Source: Flavobacterium sp. ZT3R18 (GTDB taxonomy: Bacteria > Bacteroidota > Bacteroidia > Flavobacteriales > Flavobacteriaceae). Taken from it: DNA of 64,000 bases. Made by a program: the position numbers and the translations under genes. The notes beneath the pieces were generated by a model. It did not search any database. It saw only the letters and a list, made by a program, of their open reading frames with translations, and was not told the DNA's origin. How positions within the stretch are numbered: position 1 is the first letter of the stretch; each line of letters starts with the position of its first letter. Shown here piece after piece: positions 34,032-42,167 of this stretch. The stretch covers positions 62,001-126,000 of the forward strand of contig NZ_VJZS01000007.1 in assembly GCF_007097385.1 (NCBI RefSeq). The letters run 5' to 3'.

Positions 34032-34505
34032 TTAACTAGGATAAAGTTGCTTAATCTGTTCAATAGATTTTTTTGCTAACTGACTCAATATTGCAATATC
34101 GATATCTTCCAATTTTTGAATGTATAAACAAGCTTTACTGGATCTATGCTTTCCTAATTGAGAAAGTAAAGCTTCTTTCTCCTCAAAATTTGAAGCCAGA
34201 TAGATAGTAATTGCGTTTTTTCTTGATGCGATCCCCGCAAGTGGAGCATTTCCAGTATGGCCACTTTCGTATTTGTAGTTATAAATTCCAAAACCTACAA
34301 TACTGCTACCCCACATTTTGGGTTCAAAACCAGACAGCCTGGTTAGTAAATCAATTATAAACGTACAGTCTTCACACCTTTTTGCATCGCTTATCGTGGC
34401 TAAAAAGGCAGCAACACTATTTTCGGTTTCTACAGTTTTATTTTTTGGCATACCGTTATTTTTACGATTCTTAGTAGAATAGTTCTTTTTTTTTGCCCTA
34501 GACAT
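34032..34505 (-). CDS. DUF1801 domain protein
   Basis: The 157-residue protein has a basic N-terminus (MSRAKKKNYSTKNRKNNGMP) followed by the DUF1801 (YdhG-like) domain with GFEPKMWGSSIVGFGIYNYKY and an aromatic-rich central sheet, then IYLASNFEEKE and a helix SKACLYIQKLEDIDI. The family has an iron-chaperone-like (frataxin-like) fold. Its function is unknown. It is a single gene. Confidence 0.88.
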   Translation of the reverse strand: MSRAKKKNYSTKNRKNNGMPKNKTVETENSVAAFLATISDAKRCEDCTFIIDLLTRLSGFEPKMWGSSIVGFGIYNYKYESGHTGNAPLAGIASRKNAITIYLASNFEEKEALLSQLGKHRSSKACLYIQKLEDIDIAILSQLAKKSIEQIKQLYPS

Positions 34506-34708
34506 TTTAAATATAAAAAAAAGCTACGAGTTTTTATGGTTGTAGCCTTTATTTTTATTTGTTGTAGATTTTTTAATTGGTTCTTAATAAGGCTGTTTTA
34601 TGTAGAAAATTGCCAACTAAATATAAATACTTAATCTATCAATAGAAGCAATTTATTTGTAAATTAGCAATGAAAATTACCGCATTTATTCACCAAATAT
34701 TTACTACT

Positions 34709-35191
34709 ATGAAAAATCTAGCCCTATTTTGTTTGCTATTGACTTGCATTGTACTCGAAAGCTGTAAAAAAAATGAAAACCCAAAAGACCCTGGAGCTAT
34801 CAAATCCCAGTCTGAAGAGCCGATAAACGTATCGTGCTACAAAGCGTTGTATGAAAGTGATACTGTTGAATTAAAAATCAACGCTTTAAAAAACGGAAAA
34901 GTAACCGGGGATATGGTAATGAAAATTCTTGATATGCCGAAAAAGGTTGGAAAAATCAACGGAGAATTCCGAGGAGATACATTATTTGTGGACTACTCGT
35001 TTTATCAGGGAGCGAATGAAAAAAAAATATTCAAAAATCCAATGGCAATGCTAAAAAAGGGAGACGAACTTATTTTAGGCAGTGGAAAAATAGAAACCTA
35101 CTTGGGAAGGTCTTATTTTGCTAAAGACACCCCTATAGATTTTGAAAAAGTGAAATATAAATTTACAACTGTGAATTGCGTCGATAAATGA
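34709..35191 (+). CDS. Hypothetical lipoprotein
   Basis: The start at 34709 (MKNLALFCLLLTCIVLESC) gives a typical lipoprotein signal with Cys19 and a 160-residue protein; an ATG 13 codons upstream adds a non-signal extension and was not preferred. The mature part is mainly beta with repeated short strands (VELKINALKNGKVTGDMVMK, DTLFVDYSFY, DELILGSGKIETYLGRSYF) like small lipocalin-like or NlpE-like domains of Bacteroidota. I do not recognise a specific family. Confidence 0.75.
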   Translation: MKNLALFCLLLTCIVLESCKKNENPKDPGAIKSQSEEPINVSCYKALYESDTVELKINALKNGKVTGDMVMKILDMPKKVGKINGEFRGDTLFVDYSFYQGANEKKIFKNPMAMLKKGDELILGSGKIETYLGRSYFAKDTPIDFEKVKYKFTTVNCVDK

Positions 35192-35266
35192 TGTACTAAA
35201 GTGATTACATTTTTTGAGTTTGCTACGTTTCTAATTATTTATCTTAACTGATAATAACGTCCGTTA

Positions 35267-35367
35267 AGTCTTTGCGAGGAACGAAGCAATCTCATTAGTA
35301 TATCCGTTCCAATAATCAATTGGGGTTTGCTCTTGTTAGTGAGATTGCTTCGTTCCTCACAAAGACT
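35267..35367. repeat. Long inverted repeat with 28-base arms (GAGGAACGAAGCAATCTCA)
   Basis: AGTCTTTGCGAGGAACGAAG-CAATCTCA (35267-35294) and its inverse, with one change (35340-35367), flank about 45 bases. This is a dispersed intergenic repeat sequence common in Bacteroidota genomes. It lies between two convergent genes. Confidence 0.85.
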
Positions 35368-35456
35368 CAGATTGTGGATTTGTATTGCGTGCTATTCTTT
35401 GCATGCACGGAATGCACACGAGCTTTAGCAAACTGACGAAGTAAATAATTCTAGTG

Positions 35457-36224
35457 TTACTTAAAAAACACATCATAGCCAAAACGAATCAGCGTACCGA
35501 TCACGACGACTAAAAAGAAGATTCGGATGAATTTGTTTCCTCGATTGATGGCTAGTTTCGCACCAATCCACCCTCCTACTGCGTTGCTGGCGGCCATGGG
35601 TAAGGCGATTGCCCAAATGATTTTGCCTTTGAGCATAAACAAACAAATGGAACCAAAATTGGTGGCGAGATTGACCATTTTGGCATTGGCGGAGGCGTGC
35701 AAGAAGTCAAATCCCATGATGGCGATGAAGGCCACAACGAAGAAGCTTCCGGTGCCTGGACCTATGAATCCGTCGTAAAAACCCACCACAAAACTGATTC
35801 CTACGGCATTGAATATTTGGGTTTTTGGCGAAATATCTTTGACTTGGTGCTGTCCGAAATTCTTTTTGGCATAGGTGTAAATCGCTAATAATGATAGCAC
35901 TACAAGTAATAAGGGTTTCATAAAATCATTGCTCACGTAGGTCAATAAAGTTGATCCCAAAAAGGCAGATGGAAAGGCCAGCAGCATCATAATACTCAAG
36001 ATTTTCCAATTGATATCGACTTTTTTCATGTATTGGTAGGCTGCAAATGCGGTTCCGCTAAAGGATGGAATTTTGAGAGATCCTATCACGGTAGACACCG
36101 GTAGATTGGGTAACAGTATGAGTCCCATGGGCGTTTGTATGAGTCCTCCACCACCTACAACGGCATCTATGAATCCTGCGAAAAAGGCGGTTAAACAAAG
36201 TAATACGATGATGTAGGTTTCCAT
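35457..36224 (-). CDS. Sulfite exporter TauE/SafE family membrane protein
   Basis: The 255-residue protein has about eight hydrophobic segments and the repeated TSUP half-motifs: FFAGFIDAVVGGGGLIQTPM near the N-terminus and GFYDGFIGPGTGSFFVVAFI in the second half. TSUP members export sulfite, sulfoacetate or related anions. The substrate here is unknown. It is a single gene, divergent from the next gene. Confidence 0.93.
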   Translation of the reverse strand: METYIIVLLCLTAFFAGFIDAVVGGGGLIQTPMGLILLPNLPVSTVIGSLKIPSFSGTAFAAYQYMKKVDINWKILSIMMLLAFPSAFLGSTLLTYVSNDFMKPLLLVVLSLLAIYTYAKKNFGQHQVKDISPKTQIFNAVGISFVVGFYDGFIGPGTGSFFVVAFIAIMGFDFLHASANAKMVNLATNFGSICLFMLKGKIIWAIALPMAASNAVGGWIGAKLAINRGNKFIRIFFLVVVIGTLIRFGYDVFFK

Positions 36225-36294
36225 ATAATTTAATTTCGATTCGGAATGTTTTTTGTCGAGTTCAGCGCAATGTCATTGAGTAGAGCTTCATTTT

Positions 36295-36360
36295 TCTCGC
36301 AAAGGCGCAGAGCCGCAAAGTTTAAAACTGCATTCTTCGCGTCTTAGCGCCTTTGCGAGA
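36295..36360. repeat. Inverted repeat TCTCGCAAAGGCGC / GCGCCTTTGCGAGA
   Basis: Two 14-base exact inverse arms (36295-36308, 36347-36360) surround a further partly palindromic core. It sits in the divergent gap between the TauE/SafE gene and the next gene, ahead of the latter's promoter. Confidence 0.8.
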
Positions 36361-36407
36361 GATCACAAAAATACCAATCCACTTTTTATTATTGTCATAA
36401 TTTAGGC

Positions 36408-36438
36408 ATTGATTTAGATGTAAAAAAGATTATTTTTG
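36408..36438 (+). promoter_or_regulatory. Promoter of the 36461 gene
   Basis: ATTG (36408-36411) and TATTTTTG (36431-36438) are separated by 19 bases, a close match to TTTG / TAnnTTTG. The ATG lies 23 bases after the -7 box. Confidence 0.7.
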
Positions 36439-36460
36439 CTTTTTTTAAATAAAAACAAAA

Positions 36461-36982
36461 ATGGACACATCAAAAATACTGGAATTACTGAGTTATACCG
36501 TACCTGCAATCATCACTGGACTGGTTGCTTATAATTTTTTTAATATTCATACCAAAAACGAAGAAGGAAGACGCCGTTATTTACTGAGTAAAGAAGCTCA
36601 GAAAAACGCTTTCCCAATACGTTTGCAGGCTTATGAGCGTATGACTTTGTTTTTGGAACGCATGAGTCTTGCTAATTTATTGATTAGAATTCCGCCTATT
36701 TCTAACGATAAAAATGATTATTCAAATTTTGTAATTGCTCAAATCGAACAAGAATTTGAACACAATTTAGCCCAACAAATTTACATGACTGATGAGTGTT
36801 GGACTATCATTACAACTGCTAAAAATGCTACGATTCAGATGATTCGCAAAGGAGCAATCATGGATACCGTTATTAATGCCGATAGTTTAAGAGAAGCGCT
36901 TTTGAACGAATTACTTGAAAAACAAACACCAAGTAATGCCGCTTTGGGATATATCAAAAAAGAAGTAAGCCAGATGTGGTAA
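36461..36982 (+). CDS. Conserved Flavobacteriia membrane-anchored protein of unknown function
   Basis: The 173-residue protein has an N-terminal membrane segment (about 9-28, LLSYTVPAIITGLVAYNFF) and a soluble helical part with many Arg/Gln/Glu, including RLQAYERMTLFLERMSLANL and IEQEFEHNLAQQIYMTDECW. It resembles a protein family conserved in Flavobacteriaceae that I believe is now numbered DUF7935, but I am not sure. It would be anchored in the inner membrane. No partner gene is adjacent. Confidence 0.75.
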   Translation: MDTSKILELLSYTVPAIITGLVAYNFFNIHTKNEEGRRRYLLSKEAQKNAFPIRLQAYERMTLFLERMSLANLLIRIPPISNDKNDYSNFVIAQIEQEFEHNLAQQIYMTDECWTIITTAKNATIQMIRKGAIMDTVINADSLREALLNELLEKQTPSNAALGYIKKEVSQMW

Positions 36983-37158
36983 TAGTTTTTTTTTGAAGAC
37001 TCTAAGTTTTTGAGAATCTTAGCTTCTAAGTCTTTTAGGTTCTAATTTTATTTGTCATTTCGACGAAGGATAAATCATACCAAGTGAGTAGCTAATGTGA
37101 CTTTTCCTCCGTCGGAAATTACAAAACATGGGTGTTTAGCATTTTTTTAGCATCTAAA

Positions 37159-38058
37159 TCACCTAATTTGGCTCATGATTTCGCTTTTATTTTGCGCATA
37201 ATCATACCCTTGTTGCCACCATTTTTTCATTTTATTTTGATTAAAAATGAGTGCGTTGTTGGTAAGTTTGGTTGGTGTGTAGTATAAATTGAGTTTTACG
37301 TTTTTATTCTTTGCGGCGAGTTTTCCGTTTAGTAAATCCAGTTTCCCTACTTGATCTAACGTAAATAAAAATAGATCAATCAGCAATGAAAAGGGGTTTT
37401 TCCCTAAGATTGTTTTGGTTATGCTGATTTCGGTTTCTAGAATAATAACGTCAATTTCGGTAGCTCCTCTGTTTATCGCCTCTGTGATAGGAATTAAACT
37501 GGAAAATCCACCATCTCCATATTCGCAGCCCTCTTTTTTGACGATACTCATAAACGGGACGTAATTACTCGAGATCCAAATCCAATCGCAAAACTCCTCA
37601 TAAGTGCAGTTTTTTATTGACTTATATTCGGCTTCATTTTTAGAAATATTAGTAACGGTTACCACCACATCAGTTGACAATGATTGCAAGTATTTGAATT
37701 CAGCAACCGAAAGATTAGCTTTAATAAAATCACGCAATTTTCTGCTTTCTCCAAAAGTTCTTTTGCCCCTAAAAAATTGTCGAACTACATTGAAATGATT
37801 AATGGTTACATACTCTATTCCCTTTTTTCTTTTGATAATAAACGGATTAATATCAAATATCTGATTCATATTAACATTGGTGTAGATAGAATGGAGCTTG
37901 TCGATATTTCCTAAAGCCAAGTGTGAAATTAGTAAACTCCCTGTTGAAGTTCCAATAAACAAATCATAGGTATATCCTTTATTTTGCAATAAATATTGGG
38001 CGACACCACCTGCAAATGCACCCTTACTTCCTCCACCAGATATGACTAATGCCCGCAT
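37159..38058 (-). CDS. Patatin-like phospholipase
   Basis: The start MRALVISGGGSKGAFAGG gives 299 residues; 20 upstream codons only translate the AATCAAAAATC-type repeat. The patatin fold has the oxyanion glycine loop GGGSKGAF (residues 8-15), the nucleophile Ser38 in GTSTG and the catalytic Asp182 in YGDGGFSS. Family members hydrolyse phospholipids or acylglycerols. There is no signal peptide, so it is likely cytoplasmic. It is a single gene downstream of a repeat-rich leader. Confidence 0.92.
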   Translation of the reverse strand: MRALVISGGGSKGAFAGGVAQYLLQNKGYTYDLFIGTSTGSLLISHLALGNIDKLHSIYTNVNMNQIFDINPFIIKRKKGIEYVTINHFNVVRQFFRGKRTFGESRKLRDFIKANLSVAEFKYLQSLSTDVVVTVTNISKNEAEYKSIKNCTYEEFCDWIWISSNYVPFMSIVKKEGCEYGDGGFSSLIPITEAINRGATEIDVIILETEISITKTILGKNPFSLLIDLFLFTLDQVGKLDLLNGKLAAKNKNVKLNLYYTPTKLTNNALIFNQNKMKKWWQQGYDYAQNKSEIMSQIR

Positions 38059-38155
38059 GATTTTTGATTTTTGATTAACGATTTTTGATTGAATTGAATT
38101 TATTTGATTTTCTGACATCTGAATTCTTAAATCGTTAATCAGAAATCTTAAATCT
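38059..38155 (-). repeat. AATCAAAAATC / TTAATC repeat in the patatin leader
   Basis: On the minus strand the text up to the patatin ATG is made of AATCAAAAATC, GTTAATCAAAAATC and related AAGATTTAAGATTTCTGATT units. It is a variant of the TCTAAAA family, again in the orientation of the following gene. Confidence 0.65.
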
Positions 38156-40219
38156 TCATTCCTTCAACAATCGATCCAATTGAAATTGTTCTTTTTCGTT
38201 TAAACTGGGTAATATGGTTTGGAAAGTGATTCTGATTTCAGGGTTTTTTAATAAAATACGAATATTATCCCTTCCAAATTTAGAAAATTGCCACATATGA
38301 TGTGTAGTGGCATTGACTAAATTTTTTAAAATCGCCTCATTGATCACGTTGAAATTGATTAGGTATTCTAAGGCATTTTGTCGGGTTGTGGCTTCGTAAT
38401 TCGGAGATGAATAGTTGATTAATTCTTGTAGGTACGTTTCTTTATTGGCGGTATATTTGGGTGTTGAAACAGCCAATGACAACCACAGAATCCGTAAATT
38501 GAAATCATTAAAACCCATCCAATCTTTTGATTTTTCTAAATAATCGACTCTTTTATTTTCAAAGTTATTCCATAAATAATAGAGTGCAGATTCTTGTGTT
38601 TGATAGGATTTGTCGTTGAGTAATGTTTCATATTCGGTTCTGAACTCTTCAGGTATTTTTTGGAGCGTGCTGGCCACCGCTTGGCGAACTTGTAGATTTT
38701 GGGTTTGCAAAGCCAATCGTAACAGCTCTTTTTTGTCTTCAAATTTCTCTTTCATGAGTTGACCTACAATAGATGATTTTGCAGTAAAGTAAACACCGGA
38801 TTGTAGTGTTTTTTCGAAAAAAGGATATTTCTCGGCAAGTGGTTTGTTTCTTAGTTTTGCTACTTCCAGTTGAACCTTCATTGTATTGTTTTTGGATAAT
38901 AAAGCATTGGCTATCTCACTATTAAATCCAGCTGTTTCAAGCCATACTTTGCTGAAATTTTGCAGATCATAATTGGACACTTTTTTGATTTCGTCAAAGA
39001 AATTTTGGGTAGTAACGGTTTGATAGGCGTATTTCTGGAGGTAATTTTTCACGGCTTTTTTAAAGGCTTTCTCCCCTATTCCTTCTCGTAAAACATGTAA
39101 TGCCCAAGCGCCTTTTTGATAAAAGGATAAAGAACTTGCTTTGGCACTCAGCACCGGAATCGTATCGGTTTTGGCCGCTTGTTTGAGTTGCAGTGATGAC
39201 TCGTATAATTTAGAATAAAAATAATCGTCGCCATAGATTTCTTTTTCGGCCAGCAAAGCATAATAAGTAGCAAAACCTTCCTGTAGCCAATGGTCTTTTC
39301 CGCTTTGGGCAGTAATTAAATCCCCAAACCATTGGTGTGCCAGTTCGTGAGCATTGACATTGGTATAACTTCGGTCTTCAAAACCAATGGTATCAACGAC
39401 ATAGCGGGTTGTAAATATAGTGGAGCTTGTGTTTTCCATTCCGGCATAGAGAAACTCAGAGACAGGAACTTGTCTGTAGATTTTCCAAGGGTACTTCACT
39501 CCTATTTCCTTTTCCAGATAATCAAAGATTTGTTTAGAATAGCGATAGGTTGGCTCATGTTTGGCAGTATCTTTCGGGGCGATGTACATTTGTAATGGAG
39601 TTCCTGATTTTGCTTTCAGCGTACTTTTTTCAAATTTTCCAATGGCAACCATCAGTAAATATGAACTCATTGGCTTTTTCATTTGATAAGTCCAATGTGT
39701 CATATCTTTATCTTCGATTTTGTTTTTTAAAATGCCATTGGATAACACTTGATATTTAGAATCAAAAGTAACCTCCATATTAAAAATCACTTTCTCATTG
39801 ACATCATCAAAACTAGGAAACCAATGGCTAGTGTATTTTCCTTGTCCTTGTGTCCAGATCTGCAAATTATCTGTAACCTCCGAACCCACAAAGTATAGGG
39901 TTTGTTTGGGTTTGGCCTCGTATGTAAACTGTATGAAATTTTTGCCTTTTTGGAACGGATAAATTAAAAGTAATTCTTTTCCATTGGTTTTAAATGATAT
40001 TTTTTTTTGATTCAGCGCCACTTCAGAAAACGTCATATTTTGTGCATCAATTTTGATGGTGTCAACGGGTTTCAGCACTTCAAAGGAATAGGTAACAACA
40101 CCAGTAATGCTTTTGGTATTTGTATTAATGGTAATATGCCCTTTAACGGTTTTAAAATCAACCGATTTGGTTTGTTGCGCGAATGCAAAGGTGGAGAGAA
40201 ATAGGAAAAGGTATTTCAT
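38156..40219 (-). CDS. M1-family zinc aminopeptidase, secreted
   Basis: The 687-residue protein has a signal peptide (MKYLFLFLSTFAFAQQ), a beta-rich N-domain, the AGMEN substrate motif (YAGMENTSS, about 258-266), and the zinc site HELAHQWFG (His291, Glu292, His295) with the second Glu at WLQEGFATYY (Glu314). The C-terminal third is helical HEAT-like. It removes N-terminal residues from peptides, probably in the periplasm. It is a single gene. Confidence 0.94.
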   Translation of the reverse strand: MKYLFLFLSTFAFAQQTKSVDFKTVKGHITINTNTKSITGVVTYSFEVLKPVDTIKIDAQNMTFSEVALNQKKISFKTNGKELLLIYPFQKGKNFIQFTYEAKPKQTLYFVGSEVTDNLQIWTQGQGKYTSHWFPSFDDVNEKVIFNMEVTFDSKYQVLSNGILKNKIEDKDMTHWTYQMKKPMSSYLLMVAIGKFEKSTLKAKSGTPLQMYIAPKDTAKHEPTYRYSKQIFDYLEKEIGVKYPWKIYRQVPVSEFLYAGMENTSSTIFTTRYVVDTIGFEDRSYTNVNAHELAHQWFGDLITAQSGKDHWLQEGFATYYALLAEKEIYGDDYFYSKLYESSLQLKQAAKTDTIPVLSAKASSLSFYQKGAWALHVLREGIGEKAFKKAVKNYLQKYAYQTVTTQNFFDEIKKVSNYDLQNFSKVWLETAGFNSEIANALLSKNNTMKVQLEVAKLRNKPLAEKYPFFEKTLQSGVYFTAKSSIVGQLMKEKFEDKKELLRLALQTQNLQVRQAVASTLQKIPEEFRTEYETLLNDKSYQTQESALYYLWNNFENKRVDYLEKSKDWMGFNDFNLRILWLSLAVSTPKYTANKETYLQELINYSSPNYEATTRQNALEYLINFNVINEAILKNLVNATTHHMWQFSKFGRDNIRILLKNPEIRITFQTILPSLNEKEQFQLDRLLKE

Positions 40220-40383
40220 TAAATTAAATTTGACGCTTAAGTTATCAAAGTTACAAAGGTTTGACCAACAAATCGAACTTAATTTGTAAGTTTACTTCCG
40301 AAATAAAATTACATAAAACCATTCAAAAAGAAAGCTCTATTTAATTGAATCCACTGAACTCCCGCGAAAATAAAATTTAAGTT

Positions 40384-40893
40384 ATGGTAGCCAAAAAACA
40401 CAGTACAGCATTAGAAAAAGTTTTATTTTTTTTAAACGAGATTGGGATTGATATTGTCGAAAAAGAATTAGATACAACTACTTTTTTGCCAGGCTTATGT
40501 TTGGGATCTAATTGTATTTATATTGATTTTGAGAAATTATTATATCCTGGAGATATTTTGCATGAAGTAGGACATTTAGCCGTTACCACTGCATCCGAAA
40601 GGAAATTGGTTGAAACAGCAGCCATGCCGAAAGATTGGCCTACTCAGGGAGATGAAATTGGCGCCATTTTATGGTCGTATGCCGCCATTTGTCATTTGGA
40701 ATTACCTCTGGAATTTGTTTTTCATCCCAATGGATATAAAAATAACTCGGATTGGTTTATTTCTAATTTTAAAAGCGGAAACTACATCGGGTTGCCTTTT
40801 CTGGAATGGGCAGGACTTACTTTGAGTAAAAATCGAGCTGCAGTTGAAGGCAAAAAGGCATTTCCTATAATGCAAAAATGGTTGAGAGATTAA
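40384..40893 (+). CDS. HExxH-containing protein of unknown function
   Basis: The 169-residue protein has a putative zinc motif His60-Glu61-Val-Gly-His64 (GDILHEVGHLAVTT) and later IGAILWSYAAICHLELPLEF and GLPFLEWAGLTLS. There is no signal peptide. It resembles an uncharacterised group in Bacteroidota. The HEVGH context suggests a metallopeptidase-like fold, but a third ligand is not evident and no function is proven. It lies between divergent neighbours as a single gene. Confidence 0.7.
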   Translation: MVAKKHSTALEKVLFFLNEIGIDIVEKELDTTTFLPGLCLGSNCIYIDFEKLLYPGDILHEVGHLAVTTASERKLVETAAMPKDWPTQGDEIGAILWSYAAICHLELPLEFVFHPNGYKNNSDWFISNFKSGNYIGLPFLEWAGLTLSKNRAAVEGKKAFPIMQKWLRD

Positions 40894-40920
40894 GTTATGG
40901 AAGAATTAATCTATTTTAAA

Positions 40921-41469
40921 TTATAAACGCTCCTCATACATTTTCAACAACTGAGTCACAGTATTCCAATTTCGAATTGTTGCCGTTACATTTAGTTTTT
41001 TCTCGATGTATTTTTGGTCAAACCTTGTTTTTCCAGCTCCCACAGCGTATTTAATGTAGATTCTGCTTTCGTCAATGCTGGCTTCGTCTGGTTTGAATTG
41101 GCTAATTTTCAAATCGTTGATACTGTCGCTTCGTAGAGCCATAGAAATAAATGCTACATATAATTTTTTGGTGTCAACTTCCTTTTCTTTCAAAAAAGTA
41201 TTGTTTTTTAAACAGTTTTCTAAATCCGTTTTTCCGATAACGACGATAGGTACCTCGTGCCCAAAAACCTTGAAAATTTCTTGCTTGATTTGAAATCCTA
41301 CTTTTGCTGAATTTTCCTCGTCAGTATCCACAAAAACATTTCCGGATTGTATATAGGTTTGCACATTTTGAAAACCAATGGCTTCTAAAGTCGTTTTCAA
41401 AGCGTCCATTTTTATCATATTGTGACCAGAAACATTGATGCCACGAAGGAGTGCGAGATGAGTTGTCAT
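40921..41469 (-). CDS. DUF1697 domain protein
   Basis: The 182-residue protein starts with the family mark HLALLRGINVSGHNMIKMDAL, then QTYIQSGNVFVDT and ends with TIRNWNTVTQLLKM. DUF1697 proteins are small cytoplasmic proteins of unknown role found in many bacteria. Length is typical. It converges with the 40384 gene, 27 bases apart. Confidence 0.93.
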   Translation of the reverse strand: MTTHLALLRGINVSGHNMIKMDALKTTLEAIGFQNVQTYIQSGNVFVDTDEENSAKVGFQIKQEIFKVFGHEVPIVVIGKTDLENCLKNNTFLKEKEVDTKKLYVAFISMALRSDSINDLKISQFKPDEASIDESRIYIKYAVGAGKTRFDQKYIEKKLNVTATIRNWNTVTQLLKMYEERL

Positions 41470-41528
41470 TTTTTATTTTTTTAGTACTGCAAAAGTATTG
41501 TGTTTATTAGCAATAAATAAGGAGATTG

Positions 41529-41975
41529 TTAAATTTTTACCTTTACAACCACTTTTTTTACTTTCGAAATTTGATCCGCTTTTACACCAGGTCTATGAAG
41601 ATCCTCCGGAAAAAACAGAGTAAACATTCCTTCTTCAACTCTAATTAATGAAGTATCTCCTTCATAGAAAGTATAATCTTTTTCTAAGTTTTCTTCAACA
41701 GCAACATGATTTGTCAATGGAGTAAATCCGATAAGTTCGACACCTTGAATAACATATTGAATATCGATATACTTATGGTGTCCTTCTAGAACACAATCTT
41801 TCTCTTCCTTAGTATCATATTCTTGAACGATTGCAAAAATATCGTTATTGTCGATTTGATATTTCCCAGGCCCTATTATGCCCAAATCTGTATTGGTAAT
41901 AAATTCAAATCCTTTAGCCAATCTTTTGGTAAGTTTGCTGTATAATCTGTAATTTTCAATTTTATCAATAACCAT
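41529..41975 (-). CDS. YhcH/YjgK/YiaL (DUF386) family protein
   Basis: The 148-residue protein is a single jelly-roll (EbgC-like) domain: EGHHKYIDIQYVIQGVELIGF and LFFPEDLHRPGVKADQISKVKKVVVKV carry the His and Glu residues that usually bind a metal. Relatives are linked to sialic acid and sugar metabolism as anomerase-like proteins. No sugar gene is adjacent, so its role is inferred only from the family. Confidence 0.92.
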   Translation of the reverse strand: MVIDKIENYRLYSKLTKRLAKGFEFITNTDLGIIGPGKYQIDNNDIFAIVQEYDTKEEKDCVLEGHHKYIDIQYVIQGVELIGFTPLTNHVAVEENLEKDYTFYEGDTSLIRVEEGMFTLFFPEDLHRPGVKADQISKVKKVVVKVKI

Positions 41976-42124
41976 TTTATGTTTTTTTTGATTTCAAAGG
42001 TATTCTGAATTATAAGAATTTCCTAAACAATCCCATTTCCAAATTTCCAAACAAAAAACTATCTTCGCTTTTTATAAAAGAATAAAGAAAATAGAACAAA
42101 GAGAATAGATTCTAGAAACCAACT

Positions 42125-42167
42125 TCTAAAAATCTAAAATCAGCAATCTAAAATCTAAAATCACTAA
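42125..42167 (+). repeat. TCTAAAA-type repeat upstream of recG
   Basis: Units AAATCTAAAATC and CAATCTAAAATCTAAAATC run to within five bases of the recG ATG, in the orientation of the gene. A purine-rich AGAATA-type run (42079-42110) precedes it. Confidence 0.75.

Noticed and set aside
34670..34708. ATG 13 codons before the 34709 lipoprotein start
   Set aside because: The shorter form has a regular lipoprotein signal; the extension would place 13 unrelated residues before it.
38059..38118. Upstream start for the patatin protein
   Set aside because: The 20 codons translate the AATCAAAAATC repeat; the patatin glycine loop begins directly after MRALVISGG.
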